NCBI RefSeq assembly: GCF_029277305.1
Contig: NZ_CP119526.1
Direction: 5' to 3' (one strand)
DNA: 64,000 nucleotides
Source of the DNA: Guptibacillus hwajinpoensis
GTDB lineage: Bacteria; Bacillota; Bacilli; Bacillales; Guptibacillaceae
This document shows positions 41,554-50,946 of this stretch, piece by piece (the stretch's first letter is position 1; every line of letters starts with the position of its first letter). The position numbers and the translations under genes are program-made. Under the pieces are notes generated by a model. That model was not told where the DNA came from. It saw only the letters and a list, made by a program, of their open reading frames with translations, and did no database searches.

Positions 41554-42336
41554 TCAATTGTACATATCTGGGCGGCGATCTTCGAAAATCGGAATGCGAC
41601 TTCTGATTGCCGTGATCTCGTCTTCGTCAATGGAACCTACTAAAATTGTTTCATCGGTACCTGCTTCAGAGATGACCTTGCCCCATGGATCAATAATTAA
41701 GGAGTGACCACCAAACGCATTATCAGGATCTGAACCTACACGATTACAGGCTATCACATAACACTGGTTCTCAATGGCGCGGCTAATAAGTAGCGCTCGC
41801 CAGTGGTCTGTTCGCTGTTCCGGCCATTCCGCAGGTACAAATAATACCTGAGCACCTTCAATGGCATGAAGGCGAAGCCACTCTGGAAAGCGAATATCAT
41901 AACAGATGAACCCTGCGCAAGGGAGGTTTTCTAGTGTGAAATGGCTTTTTGTGTTTCCGGAAACAAGATACTTTTCCTCGTTCATTAGACGGAAAAGATG
42001 TGCCTTGCTATATTCGTGAACAAGCTGCCCTTCTCGGTTGAATACAAGCATGGTGTTTGTAACTTCATTGTGTTGCTGTTTCGCAACTGAGCCTCCTACA
42101 ATGTTGACATTATGTTTTTTAGCGAGGTTTCCTAGAAAAATGATTGACTTTCTAGCGTCTGTATCGCCAATTTCATCTAGTCTAGATAAGTCATATCCCG
42201 TTGACCACAATTCTGGCAAAACAATGATATCTGGTTCACTAGATACAGCTTCAGATACTAGTTGTTTCACTTTTTCAAAATTCTTCTCAGGACTTCCAAA
42301 TGCAATATCAAATTGCAACAGGGCAAGTTTTTTCAT
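41554..42336 (-). CDS. mtnU: Carbon-nitrogen hydrolase, probable omega-amidase of methionine salvage
   Basis: Nitrilase-superfamily enzyme of 260 aa. The Glu-Lys-Cys triad is visible: Glu in IVLPELWSTGYD, Lys in EYSKAHLFRL and Cys in GFICYDIRFPEWL. The product is likely to hydrolyse 2-oxoglutaramate formed by glutamine-dependent transamination of ketomethiobutyrate, the role proposed for MtnU (YkrU). Divergence from an mtnE-type aminotransferase gene supports this over other nitrilases. GGAGG lies about 8 bases before the ATG. No S-box riboswitch is found between the two genes. Confidence 0.85.
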   Translation of the reverse strand: MKKLALLQFDIAFGSPEKNFEKVKQLVSEAVSSEPDIIVLPELWSTGYDLSRLDEIGDTDARKSIIFLGNLAKKHNVNIVGGSVAKQQHNEVTNTMLVFNREGQLVHEYSKAHLFRLMNEEKYLVSGNTKSHFTLENLPCAGFICYDIRFPEWLRLHAIEGAQVLFVPAEWPEQRTDHWRALLISRAIENQCYVIACNRVGSDPDNAFGGHSLIIDPWGKVISEAGTDETILVGSIDEDEITAIRSRIPIFEDRRPDMYN

Positions 42337-42352
42337 TCAATTGTCCTCCTTG

Positions 42353-42367
42353 AACTTTTAGAAAATT
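42353..42367 (+). promoter_or_regulatory. Candidate CodY box between mtnU and mtnE
   Basis: AACTTTTAGAAAATT matches the CodY consensus at 13 of 15 positions in the 108-bp divergent gap. Confidence 0.35.
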
Positions 42368-42444
42368 CACTTTACATGATTGTGTATCCAAGATAACATA
42401 AACTACTAGAATTTCACGAATATTTTAACAGGATGTGACGACAT

Positions 42445-43617
42445 ATGAAACAGTTTCAACCTTCAGATGCAATCAAGCGTTTACCGGAACAATTTTTTGC
42501 TAAGCTTGCAGGGAAAGTGAACCGCTATGTAGAGGCAGGATACGACATTATTAATCTAGGTCAAGGAAATCCTGATCAACCTACACCGCGGCATGTAATC
42601 GACGCCTTACAGGCTGCTGCGGAAAAGCCTGCCTATCACAAATACCCGCCTTTTCGAGGGCAGCCTTTCTTGAAAAAAGCCGCATCTGAATTTTATAAGC
42701 GCGAGTTTGGAGTCGATCTTGATCCAGAAACAGAAGTAGCAGTCTTGTTTGGCGGGAAGGCTGGGCTTGTTGAAGTTAGTCAGTGCTTATTGAACAAAGG
42801 AGATGTAGCTTTAGTTCCAGATCCAGGCTATCCGGATTACTGGTCTGGTGTTGCGATGGCTGAAGCAGACATGCATATGATGCCGCTACTTGAACAAAAT
42901 GATTTTCTACCTGACTATGAAGCTATTCCAGAAGAATTACTTTCAAAAGCCAAGCTAATGTTCTTGAATTATCCGAATAACCCTACTGCTGCTCAAGCGA
43001 CCGAAGCTTTCTTCAATGAGACAGTATCATTCGCCAATGATCAAGATTTATGTGTTGTACATGATTTTGCTTATGGAGCGATTGGATTTGATGGAGAACG
43101 CCCGAGAAGCTTTCTTGAAACGAAGGGAGCAAAAGAAGTAGGAATTGAAATTTATACGCTTTCGAAGACGTACAATATGGCAGGTTGGCGCGTTGGTTTC
43201 GCTGTTGGGAACCCATCTGTCGTTGAAAGTATTAACATTCTGCAGGATCATTTCTATGTTAGTCTATTTAGTGCGGTCCAAGAGGCTGCTGCAGAAGCGT
43301 TACTCGGATCTCAAGAGTGTGTCGACGAACTGCGTGCTACATATGAGTCAAGACGAAATGTTCTTATCAACGGATTACATGACATTGGATGGGATGTAAC
43401 TTCACCATCAGGATCTTTCTTTGCGTGGTTAAAGGTACCTGATCGCTTTACTTCAGAACAATTCGCTGACTTCCTATTAGATAACGTACAAATTGTAGTC
43501 GCGCCAGGTAATGGATTTGGAGAACATGGTGAAGGATACGTAAGAGTCGGATTACTAACATCTGAAGATCGACTAAAGGAAGCCGTTGAACGAATCAAAT
43601 CGCTCAATCTTTTTTAA
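42445..43617 (+). CDS. mtnE: Methionine-salvage aminotransferase
   Basis: PLP-dependent class I aminotransferase of 390 aa that converts 2-oxo-4-methylthiobutyrate to methionine, the last step of methylthioadenosine recycling. It reads closely to B. subtilis MtnE (YkrV): NLGQGNPDQPTPRHV, AVLFGGKAGLVEVSQCLLN, DPGYPDYWSGV and the PLP lysine in YTLSKTYNMAGWRVGF. C-terminal GFGEHGEGYVRVGLLTSEDR holds the substrate carboxylate Arg. In B. subtilis mtnE lies near mtnU, as here. The remaining mtn genes (W, X, B, D, K, A) are not in the window. Start ATG 42445 has only a weak SD. Confidence 0.9.
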   Translation: MKQFQPSDAIKRLPEQFFAKLAGKVNRYVEAGYDIINLGQGNPDQPTPRHVIDALQAAAEKPAYHKYPPFRGQPFLKKAASEFYKREFGVDLDPETEVAVLFGGKAGLVEVSQCLLNKGDVALVPDPGYPDYWSGVAMAEADMHMMPLLEQNDFLPDYEAIPEELLSKAKLMFLNYPNNPTAAQATEAFFNETVSFANDQDLCVVHDFAYGAIGFDGERPRSFLETKGAKEVGIEIYTLSKTYNMAGWRVGFAVGNPSVVESINILQDHFYVSLFSAVQEAAAEALLGSQECVDELRATYESRRNVLINGLHDIGWDVTSPSGSFFAWLKVPDRFTSEQFADFLLDNVQIVVAPGNGFGEHGEGYVRVGLLTSEDRLKEAVERIKSLNLF

Positions 43618-43639
43618 AGGAAAACTCATAAATAGAAAT

Positions 43640-43665
43640 GAAAAGCCGTGATATTCACGGCTTTT
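43640..43665 (+). terminator. Terminator between mtnE and the convergent acetyltransferase gene
   Basis: Stem AAAAGCCGTGA with TCACGGCTTTT; acts on both strands. Confidence 0.82.
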
Positions 43666-43682
43666 GCTGTTGTGTTAGGCAT

Positions 43683-44201
43683 CTATTTATTCGTAAGCAG
43701 TAAATTCAAATCATCCCAGCCAAATGCTGTTTCCTTTAATGTTTTTCCTCCAATTGTAACCTCTTCCTCTGCAATATGAGCTGGCAGAAAATGTTCGTAA
43801 AAGTGTGCGGCAGGGTTCCCATTCAACACCCATACAAGCATAGACTGAAACCCTTCTTCTAATAAATGTTCGGCAATTTGACCGATTAACTGTTTCCCTC
43901 CTCCTTGCCGCTGAGCTTCTTCCAACAAGTAAATGGCATAAAGTTCACTATCGTAATGGTAGTTCTTGTTTCTATTTTTACCACCGTTTGCGAAACCAAC
44001 AATCTTGTTCTCATCATTCACGATGACAAAGATGGTATTTCCTTCTTCTAAGGACTTTCTCCACCTAGCTTCACGGATTTGAACATCAAGTGAAGCTAAA
44101 TAATCATCAGGAATAAGACTTTGGTATGTCGTTCTCCAGCTGTTTACATGAACAGTTGCAATTTCGGAAGAATCTTTCGTTACAGCTTTTCTTATTTCCA
44201 T
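43683..44201 (-). CDS. GNAT-family N-acetyltransferase
   Basis: Acetyltransferase of 172 aa. It begins MEIRKAVTKDSSEIATVHVN, as GNATs with one N-terminal strand do, then WRTTYQSLIPDDYLASLDV. The acetyl-CoA loop is EEAQRQGGGKQLIGQ, and a WVLNGNPAAHFYEHF segment gives motif B. The sequence HVNSWRTTYQSLIPDDYL is typical of the PhiM/YjcK-like N-acetyltransferases of Bacillus; substrate unknown. GGGAGG lies about 7 bases before the ATG. Convergent with mtnE. Confidence 0.85.
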   Translation of the reverse strand: MEIRKAVTKDSSEIATVHVNSWRTTYQSLIPDDYLASLDVQIREARWRKSLEEGNTIFVIVNDENKIVGFANGGKNRNKNYHYDSELYAIYLLEEAQRQGGGKQLIGQIAEHLLEEGFQSMLVWVLNGNPAAHFYEHFLPAHIAEEEVTIGGKTLKETAFGWDDLNLLLTNK

Positions 44202-44308
44202 CTTATACCTCCCGATGCGTTAGTATCTTAACAAACTCATTTCGAGGTAGAGGGAATGATTCCTTCTAGTCGAATAGGTTAATTATGGACAAACGAAAGG
44301 ATGATCGC

Positions 44309-45190
44309 ATGGAAAAGTTTAATATTATGGTTTATGGAGAAAAGGTACATGGTGTCAAATGGGGAGACAAAACGAATCCCAATGTGCTTTGTCTCCATGG
44401 ATTGACAAACAATGCTTTAGGATTTAATGAAATGGCTGAAAACCTTAAAGAAGATTTTCACGTCATCTCTATTGATCTACCAGGGCATGGGAATACGACC
44501 GGTTTTAAAGATGAACAGTCTTATTTTTTTGACTCAATGTGTACATGGCTTCATACCATCATCTCGAGCGTAAGTAATTCGCCATTGTATATCATAGGTC
44601 ATTCGTGGGGTGCTGCTATAGCGCTGCACTACTGTAGTCGGTATCCACAAATGGTAAATGGAATCGTCATGCTCGATGGAGGTTATGTTCAACCTTCAGA
44701 TGATCCATCCACCAAACTTGAAGAATTATTAGAAGGCATGTCCGAATGGGTAAATGAAAACCAGTTTAGATCAATAAAAGAATATGAAGATAAGAAAAGA
44801 GAAGAAATCGGAAGGTGGAGCAGTGAAATCGAGCAAATGGTTCATGCCGACATGTGTATTGAAAGTAATCACGTTAGCATGAAGGCGAGTGAAGATACAG
44901 TACGAGCAATTATGAAAGCGTTATATTTACAGCCGTTTCGTGAAGTACTAAGGGATGTTGACGCACCCGTTTATCTTTTAAGAGCAACACAGCCACCTGA
45001 AGCAGAAGCCATAAGAAATGAAGGAGCAGATTTATTAAGAGCTAAGTTAAAAGGTGATTGTCGGATTAGCCCAATACCTGAGACTGGTCACGTGCTCCAC
45101 TGGCAAAAGCCTGTTGAAGTTAATCAAGAAGTCAAGAGTTGGTTAATTGCTCAGAATTCGCATCAATTAAATGTACACAACCCCCGTTAA
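44309..45190 (+). CDS. Alpha/beta-fold hydrolase
   Basis: Serine hydrolase of 293 aa with the canonical fold order: oxyanion strand VLCLHGLTNNALGF, nucleophile elbow GHSWGA (Gly-His-Ser-Trp-Gly), an acid expected near VDAPVYLLRA and catalytic His in PETGHVLHWQKP. A cap region (about 135-200) is helical. Substrate cannot be deduced. AAAGGA is 8 bases before the ATG at 44309, better than the ATG at 44285, which is unsupported. Its last codons form half of a terminator hairpin shared with the convergent kinase gene. Confidence 0.88.
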   Translation: MEKFNIMVYGEKVHGVKWGDKTNPNVLCLHGLTNNALGFNEMAENLKEDFHVISIDLPGHGNTTGFKDEQSYFFDSMCTWLHTIISSVSNSPLYIIGHSWGAAIALHYCSRYPQMVNGIVMLDGGYVQPSDDPSTKLEELLEGMSEWVNENQFRSIKEYEDKKREEIGRWSSEIEQMVHADMCIESNHVSMKASEDTVRAIMKALYLQPFREVLRDVDAPVYLLRATQPPEAEAIRNEGADLLRAKLKGDCRISPIPETGHVLHWQKPVEVNQEVKSWLIAQNSHQLNVHNPR

Positions 45191-45198
45191 AGGGGGTT
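45179..45198. terminator. Terminator shared by hydrolase and PAS kinase genes
   Basis: Stem AACCCCC/GGGGGTT with a 6-base loop. The left arm encodes the last codons of the hydrolase, and the kinase gene ends inside the right arm. Confidence 0.72.
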
Positions 45199-46279
45199 AG
45201 TGTGATGGTGTTTTGGGGAGAGTAATTGAAACTCTTGTACCTTCTCCAGGCTTACTTTTGATTTCTAAATGGCCACTATGTTGATCAATTATTCGTTTAC
45301 ATACGGGAAGTCCGAGTCCGGTTCCATTCTTCTTTGTCGTAAAAAAAGGCGTTCCAAGATTCTTAAGTTCAGCTTCGGATATTCCTGCTCCATTATCAAT
45401 AATGTGAACAATTAATTTATCCTCTAATGCTTTTCCTTCAATCGTAATTTCTCCATTCTCATTTTCCTTTGATATGGCTTCCATAGCGTTTTTAATTAAG
45501 TTAATGAAAACCTGTTTTAACTGATTGCGTTCACCATAAACGTGAGATCGTAGCGAGAAATAGTCTCTCTTTAAAATAATGGATTCCATGTTCGCCTCGC
45601 CACAAAGAAGTTCAATAACCTCATCTAATAGCTGATCAATTCTTTCATAAGTAAAATGAGATTTAGTAGGTTTCGCTAGAATAAGGAACTCATCAACAAT
45701 CTGTTCGATTCGATGAAATTCAGAATCCATCACTTGAATGTACCGATCAACTTCTTTATTTGTATTTTTATAATCGATCAGTTTTAAGAAGCCTTTTAAT
45801 GAAGTAAGTGGATTTCGTAACTCATGTGCAATTCCAGCTGCGAGCTGGCCAACGACTGATAATTTCTCGGATTGAACAATCTGTTCTTCATTTAATCGTT
45901 TTTGAGTAATATCTCTCGCTGTTCCTATAAGTTTTGATACAGAACCATCTACTACTATGGGAACTAGCGTAATGTCGAACACTCTGTATCCTTGTTTAGG
46001 TAAGTTGTATCCTTCTTCAAATTGAATGGGTTGTTTGGAGAAAATAGCTTCTTGAAATCGTCTTATCGCCTGTAAACCTTGATCGCCTCCAAGAAATTCT
46101 TCTACTCTTTTACCTGAAAGGTCATCTTTAGAGGTATTGTAATTCGATAAATAAGCTTCGTTCACAGCTTCAATTTCAAAATGGTGACGATCAACAACGT
46201 GAATTTGAAAAATGAAGTCTGAAAGATGATGAAATATCAGCTCGATTTCTGAAATAGCTAAATCATTTCCGTTTTCCAT
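45197..46279 (-). CDS. Cytosolic PAS-domain sensor histidine kinase, sporulation type
   Basis: Orphan histidine kinase of 360 aa. A PAS domain (about residues 12-130; VNEAYLSNYNTSKDDLSGK) is followed by HisKA with His in GIAHELRNPLTSLKGFLK and HATPase with NLIKNAMEAISKENENG, DNGAGISEAELKNLG and NGTGLGLPVCKR. No membrane segment or partner regulator is present. The H box HELRNPLTSLKGFLKL is typical of sporulation kinases KinA/KinE-like, so Spo0F is the most likely target. GGAGGATTTCT precedes the ATG. Together with the kinase at 34319 this makes two orphan kinases in the window. Confidence 0.88.
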   Translation of the reverse strand: MENGNDLAISEIELIFHHLSDFIFQIHVVDRHHFEIEAVNEAYLSNYNTSKDDLSGKRVEEFLGGDQGLQAIRRFQEAIFSKQPIQFEEGYNLPKQGYRVFDITLVPIVVDGSVSKLIGTARDITQKRLNEEQIVQSEKLSVVGQLAAGIAHELRNPLTSLKGFLKLIDYKNTNKEVDRYIQVMDSEFHRIEQIVDEFLILAKPTKSHFTYERIDQLLDEVIELLCGEANMESIILKRDYFSLRSHVYGERNQLKQVFINLIKNAMEAISKENENGEITIEGKALEDKLIVHIIDNGAGISEAELKNLGTPFFTTKKNGTGLGLPVCKRIIDQHSGHLEIKSKPGEGTRVSITLPKTPSH

Positions 46280-46492
46280 AGAAATCCTCCATTATTTGCT
46301 TTTGGGATAGCACTAAATTGGATATTTCTACAGGATATTCATATTCACTCTTAAAAATGTTATGAATTTAGAAAACAGTGTAGTTATGTGTAGAAAGATA
46401 CACTTCAGTATGAATGGAAGACATTGCTATTGCATTGGCTATGCTATAGAGTTATTGAGAACACGATTTGGAAAGAGAGAGGTGCTCTTTAG

Positions 46493-47665
46493 GTGAATAA
46501 AAGGGATTCAATTTTTTATCTTAGTTTATTTTTGTTCTTTTTTCATGCTTCAAACACAATCATTATTAGCTACATGCCTGTCTATTTTCAACATTCTGGT
46601 ATGTCAGAATCCAAAATAGGATCCATTCTTGCTATCGGTCCATTAGCAGCTATTCTCGCTCAGCCATTCTGGGGCTACATAAGTGACAAAAATGGAACGA
46701 TAAAAAAGGTACTACTAGTTACGTTAATTGGAGTATTTATTGTTAGTGTCTTTCTCCTCACAAGTCAAACTTATGCATTTATCTTAATATCAGCTGCTAT
46801 TTTCTATGTTTTTATGTCTCCTACAGGAGCACTTGGTGATAGCCTTGCGGTTAAAACAGCTGCTCAGTTTAATAAGAACTTCGGTAGTATTCGTACATGG
46901 GGATCAATTGGGTTTGCTTCTTCTACACTTCTTGTCGGTCAGTTTTTCTCATTTGCTGGAATTGAATTCATCCTTCTTCCTTTTTTGTTTATGATTACAA
47001 TTGCCTTTTTAACTGCTGCGAAAATATCAGATGTAAAGACGGTTAATAAACCTGTGACTATTCTGGATGCAATAAGGATAGGTAAGAATCCAAGATTTCT
47101 TTTTTTTCTTGTTTCTATTATGTTTTTGACAATTCCTCATAGGGCAAACGATAGTTTTATCGGAATCTATATGACTGAACTCGGAGGCAAAGAGTCTCAA
47201 ATTGGGATAGCGTGGTTTGTCGCTGTCGCAAGTGAAGCTGTTATTTTTGCAACAAGTCATTATTGGTTTAGAAAATATAATGAAGTAGTGTTTATTTTCA
47301 TAGCAGGTTTGATCTATGCAATAAGATGGATCATTCTTGCTTATGTTACAGGACCAGTAGGAGCGATCCTTATGCAGGTTCTTCATGGTGTTACATTTGG
47401 CGTGTTTTATGTTTCAGCCTTTCAATATGTGACTAAATTGGTTCCGATCAATTTGCAAGCGACGGGCCATTTACTTTTTATCTCTGTTTTTTTCGGCTTA
47501 TCAGGAATCTTGGGATCATTGTTCGGAGGTATTATCTTCGAAGAAGATTCTGGTTCTGCTTTATATAGCTTAATGGGGTACATGTCTCTAGTTGGTTGTG
47601 GTGTTCTACTTGTTTACATGTTTTTCGATAGAAAAATGACTAGATCAAAAACGAGCTATGCTTAG
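46493..47665 (+). CDS. MFS transporter (MFS_1-like)
   Basis: Twelve-helix major facilitator of 390 aa, in the group with 3-phenylpropionate and nucleoside-type transporters (MFS_1-like; YwbF-like). Signatures include FWGYISDKNGTIKK between helices 2 and 3 and SIRTWGSIGFA in helix 5, which are typical of this group. Substrate unknown. The start is GTG at 46493, after AGAGAGGTG with spacing of about 10 bases. The stop overlaps a terminator hairpin. Confidence 0.85.
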   Translation: MNKRDSIFYLSLFLFFFHASNTIIISYMPVYFQHSGMSESKIGSILAIGPLAAILAQPFWGYISDKNGTIKKVLLVTLIGVFIVSVFLLTSQTYAFILISAAIFYVFMSPTGALGDSLAVKTAAQFNKNFGSIRTWGSIGFASSTLLVGQFFSFAGIEFILLPFLFMITIAFLTAAKISDVKTVNKPVTILDAIRIGKNPRFLFFLVSIMFLTIPHRANDSFIGIYMTELGGKESQIGIAWFVAVASEAVIFATSHYWFRKYNEVVFIFIAGLIYAIRWIILAYVTGPVGAILMQVLHGVTFGVFYVSAFQYVTKLVPINLQATGHLLFISVFFGLSGILGSLFGGIIFEEDSGSALYSLMGYMSLVGCGVLLVYMFFDRKMTRSKTSYA

Positions 47666-47688
47666 GATGGGGAACCCCATCCTTTTTA
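47664..47688 (+). terminator. Intrinsic terminator of the MFS gene
   Basis: Perfect 9-base stem AGGATGGGG/CCCCATCCT with a 2-base gap and a T-run; overlaps the stop codon. Confidence 0.85.
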
Positions 47689-47845
47689 CATTTGATGTCA
47701 ATTATTTCTTACCCAAGTTTTCATTATTTGAAACTGTCTTAAACGGACTCTTAAAAAGATGAAGAGATGGTTAAACTAATTATGAAAAACAATTGTCCAG
47801 AGAAAAAACGAGTCCTATGATTATCTAGGAAATGGTGAGAAAAAG

Positions 47846-48673
47846 ATGGCAAACTATATTCCATACCTATTGTTAACAGTAATTAGTATTGGTGTCCTCT
47901 TATGGATTTTTATTAGCACAAAAGATTTGTCTTATTTAGTGTATTACTTTTTAATTGCTGGCCTGGCTTATGTATTTGAATATATCATTTTAATTCTAAT
48001 GAACAGCTATACGTACAAACCTCATCTTGTTTCAATTGGCGTTTATGACAGTATTCTAGGAGATTTGTCTTCACAAGCCTTTTCAGTTCCTGCTGCAGCT
48101 ATCCTAGTAACTGTTTATCAAGTCCGACTGAAGGGCGTACTTCCACTTGTTATTCTTTTTATGGGAATAGAGAAACTGTTTCTATATCTAAACATCTATG
48201 ATCACAATTGGTGGCGTACGTATTATACTGGAATCTTTCTATTCCTAACATTCTTTCTGAGTAAATGGTTTTATAGGATGATTATTAAGGTTACACTTCT
48301 TCGATTTGTGGCGCTTTTCTTTTCGTTGATTTTCTTTCTTTCTAACGGGCTGTTTCTATTGTTTTTAGTTATGCCTGAGGTTCATTTTGAAGTAGGATGG
48401 TTTGAGAACAGCTACAGAGATAATATCGCATTTTCTACACTATTGATTATAGGTGAATCTTTGTTACTTACCCTTGCTCTTTACATTAGAAGATACAGCG
48501 TAATAGGAATATTGTTTTTGTTTACTCTTGTTCACTACTACTTCGTTCAGGTTAGTGTGTTTCATGTATCGAATGAGTACGTATATCTAATTCTTATAGG
48601 ATTAACAGTATCTTCGTATTTCTTTATTTTATGGGGAAATGACATTTGGATAAAAAAACAAATGAAAATGTAA
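47846..48673 (+). CDS. Polytopic membrane protein of unknown function
   Basis: A 275-aa protein with seven or eight hydrophobic segments and short loops. Distinct stretches are IYDHNWWRTYYTGI, SIGVYDSILGDLSSQAFSVP and HYYFVQVSVFHVSNEY. I recognise the overall look of a Bacillus family annotated only as membrane protein (CBO0543-like), with low certainty. It stands between two hydrophilic-protein genes and has a weak ribosome binding site (GGTGAGAAAAAG). Function not proposed. Confidence 0.65.
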   Translation: MANYIPYLLLTVISIGVLLWIFISTKDLSYLVYYFLIAGLAYVFEYIILILMNSYTYKPHLVSIGVYDSILGDLSSQAFSVPAAAILVTVYQVRLKGVLPLVILFMGIEKLFLYLNIYDHNWWRTYYTGIFLFLTFFLSKWFYRMIIKVTLLRFVALFFSLIFFLSNGLFLLFLVMPEVHFEVGWFENSYRDNIAFSTLLIIGESLLLTLALYIRRYSVIGILFLFTLVHYYFVQVSVFHVSNEYVYLILIGLTVSSYFFILWGNDIWIKKQMKM

Positions 48674-48744
48674 TATAATGTAAAGAGGCTGAATGCTACC
48701 GATGGAGAACATGGTTTAGTGATGAAACATTAGGAGGCTGAACC

Positions 48745-49065
48745 ATGATCAGTATTTTCAAGGGAAATGAAGAGCGTTATTTAGGATGGCATCAACTAAA
48801 TCCAGAGGGATATGTTTTTAATCATTTTAAAGGTTCAGATCCAGGATATAACAAAATTCATACAGCAGACTGTCGGACGCTATGGCGGGAGAAAGATCAT
48901 GGAGCTAGAACGAAAGTGGAGAAAATATGTTCAGACAATCTTGAAGAACTATTGAATATGAGTGATGTTATTAGGAAGAACAAAGGGTATTCGCTTTGTA
49001 AGATATGTATGAAAGAAGAACAAATAAAGCGTTTGAGATCAATTGCTACCTTTCTATACCGTTAA
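48745..49065 (+). CDS. Small protein with a His/Cys putative zinc site
   Basis: A 106-aa soluble protein of unknown function. It has IHTADCRTLW (H-x3-C) in the middle and SLCKICMKEEQ (CxxC) near the end, spaced about 50 residues apart, which together could form a zinc site. No known domain name is offered. GGAGGCTGAACC lies before the ATG. The next gene also encodes a cysteine-rich protein, and both follow a membrane protein, but no common promoter is visible. Confidence 0.65.
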   Translation: MISIFKGNEERYLGWHQLNPEGYVFNHFKGSDPGYNKIHTADCRTLWREKDHGARTKVEKICSDNLEELLNMSDVIRKNKGYSLCKICMKEEQIKRLRSIATFLYR

Positions 49066-49111
49066 AGTTGTGAATAATGAGAAGTTTTATACGTGGGTGA
49101 AGGGGTTGTGA

Positions 49112-49450
49112 ATGAACATGAATTCGATTCAAATTAAAGGGAAATTATATGATGACGAAACAAGGTGCGAACATTATCATAGTTATCTAGATATAGTTGC
49201 GATTAAGTTCTACTGTTGTAATGAATACTATCCTTGTATTACATGTCATAAAGAAACCGCAGGTCATGAAGTTCACGTATGGCCAGATGACAAGTTTAAT
49301 GAGAAAGCAGTAGCATGCGGAAAATGCAAAACGGAAATGACCATCCATGACTATCTTTCATCTGATTCGCAATGCCCCTATTGTAAAGCGAAATTTAACG
49401 AAGGTTGTAAGCTTCATCGACACTTGTATTTTCAAGCAGAAAACAACTAA
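49112..49450 (+). CDS. CHY zinc-finger protein
   Basis: A 112-aa protein whose cysteine and histidine pattern matches the CHY zinc finger: CEHYHSYLDIVAIKFYCC, CITCHKE, HEVHVWP, ACGKCKTEM and CPYCKAKFNEGCKLHRH. The family occurs in eukaryotic Hot13/RCHY1 and in many Bacillus species, where the role is unknown. Conservation of all ligands suggests structural or redox-related zinc binding. The start ATG 49112 follows AAGGGGTTGTGA. The gene follows the previous small zinc-site protein by 46 bp. Confidence 0.85.
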   Translation: MNMNSIQIKGKLYDDETRCEHYHSYLDIVAIKFYCCNEYYPCITCHKETAGHEVHVWPDDKFNEKAVACGKCKTEMTIHDYLSSDSQCPYCKAKFNEGCKLHRHLYFQAENN

Positions 49451-49625
49451 ATAATGTTCTTTACTTATTCTGATACTTCGATGTATTATTATTTCAATTA
49501 TTAGAGAGTAGTGAGGGACAAACTCATGAAAAACACAGCGCACCTGTGTTTTTATTTTGTTATTCTTTTTTCAAAATCCTACATTCAATAATCAAGTGTA
49601 TCTTTAGAGGAAGAAGGGCTCAAAA

Positions 49626-50945
49626 GTGAAAGCTGGCAAAGCGCTATTTAATCCACCTCGTGCTTTACTTATTCTATTCCTTATTGTTAGTACGCTTGGG
49701 ACAATGTTGTTAAAGCTCCCACAAGCTACAACTACTTCTGTAACGTGGTTGGATTCTTGGTTTACAGCCATATCTGCTATTACAGTAACCGGACTTGTGG
49801 TTGTGGATACTGGTTCAACGTACACGATGTTTGGCGAAATCGTTATTTTGTTCCTCATCCAAGTCGGTGGCCTTGGTATCATGTCTTTTGCCATAATCAT
49901 TTTTATTCTAATCGGAAAGAAGATCGGGGTTTCAGAAAGGTTATTGATTTCACAGTCACTGAACCAAAAAGGATTGGGAGGAGTCATTAAACTGGTAAGG
50001 AACCTTTTTATCTTCTCTCTATTAATTGAAGTTATTGGAGCAGTTATTCTTTCGGTCAGATGGATGCCGGTTTACGGAGTAGGGAACGGAATATACGCCG
50101 CTATCTTTCATTCCATATCTGCATACAATAACGCCGGTTTCTCTATATGGGCTGATAGCTTATCAGCATATGTAAGCGATCCGATAGTGAATATAGTAAT
50201 CACATTGCTATTTATTCTTGGGGGAATTGGTTTCACTGTTTTAATAGATTTAAAAGAAAAGAAACATTTCCGGCATTTAAGCTTACACACCAAGCTAATG
50301 GTAGTAGGGACTGTCGTAATAAATCTAATCGCTTTTTTCATAATCCTTACGCTAGAGTGGAATAACCCTGCAACACTAGGTCCGCTTAACGGAGTTGGAA
50401 AAGGGTGGGGGGCATTCTTTCAGGCAGTATCGCCGAGAACAGCTGGGTTTAATTCAATTGATATCGGAAGTATGGAAGAAGCCTCATTATTTTTCACAAT
50501 GTGTTTAATGTTTATAGGAGCAGGGAGCGCTTCAACAGGTGGAGGAATAAAATTAACAACCTTCATGGCTATGCTTTTGTCCGTAAACACTTTTCTAAAA
50601 GGAAAAAATGAAATTACAGTCTTTCACAAAACATTAGCGTTTACGGTTGTCATAAAGGCGCTTGCAATAACAGTGATATCCACAGGTGTTGTTTTCTTAG
50701 GAGTTTTTATTCTTGAACTCACTCAAGAATCGTCGTTCATGGTTAATCTTTATGAAGTTGTGTCTGCATTTGGAACTGTTGGACTATCAATGGGGTTAAC
50801 TACTCACCTTAACGGTATAGGAAAAGTTACGCTGATTATTATTATGATGGTAGGTAAATTAGGTCCATTAACACTTGCCTTCATCTTCGCTTCAAAGAGG
50901 ACTCCTAAAATTAGATATCCTAGTGAAGAAGTTCTAACTGGATGA
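49626..50945 (+). CDS. Potassium uptake protein, KtrB/KtrD type (TrkH family)
   Basis: Membrane subunit of a Ktr K+ transporter, 439 aa with four tandem M1-P-M2 motifs. Selectivity filter segments are seen as ITVTGLVV, NNAGFSIW, RTAGFNSI and GTVGLSMG. The cytosolic RCK partner (KtrA or KtrC) is not adjacent, so this is closer to the KtrD arrangement of B. subtilis, where the genes are unlinked. Potassium uptake supports osmoadaptation and fits the antiporter at 31.6 kb. The start is GTG at 49626. A strong hairpin follows, and the rRNA operon begins about 55 bp after it. Confidence 0.9.
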   Translation: MKAGKALFNPPRALLILFLIVSTLGTMLLKLPQATTTSVTWLDSWFTAISAITVTGLVVVDTGSTYTMFGEIVILFLIQVGGLGIMSFAIIIFILIGKKIGVSERLLISQSLNQKGLGGVIKLVRNLFIFSLLIEVIGAVILSVRWMPVYGVGNGIYAAIFHSISAYNNAGFSIWADSLSAYVSDPIVNIVITLLFILGGIGFTVLIDLKEKKHFRHLSLHTKLMVVGTVVINLIAFFIILTLEWNNPATLGPLNGVGKGWGAFFQAVSPRTAGFNSIDIGSMEEASLFFTMCLMFIGAGSASTGGGIKLTTFMAMLLSVNTFLKGKNEITVFHKTLAFTVVIKALAITVISTGVVFLGVFILELTQESSFMVNLYEVVSAFGTVGLSMGLTTHLNGIGKVTLIIIMMVGKLGPLTLAFIFASKRTPKIRYPSEEVLTG

Positions 50946-50946
50946 T

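Noticed and set aside
42337..42444. SAM (S-box) riboswitch between mtnU and mtnE
   Set aside because: The gap is 108 bp and has none of the S-box blocks or a terminator.
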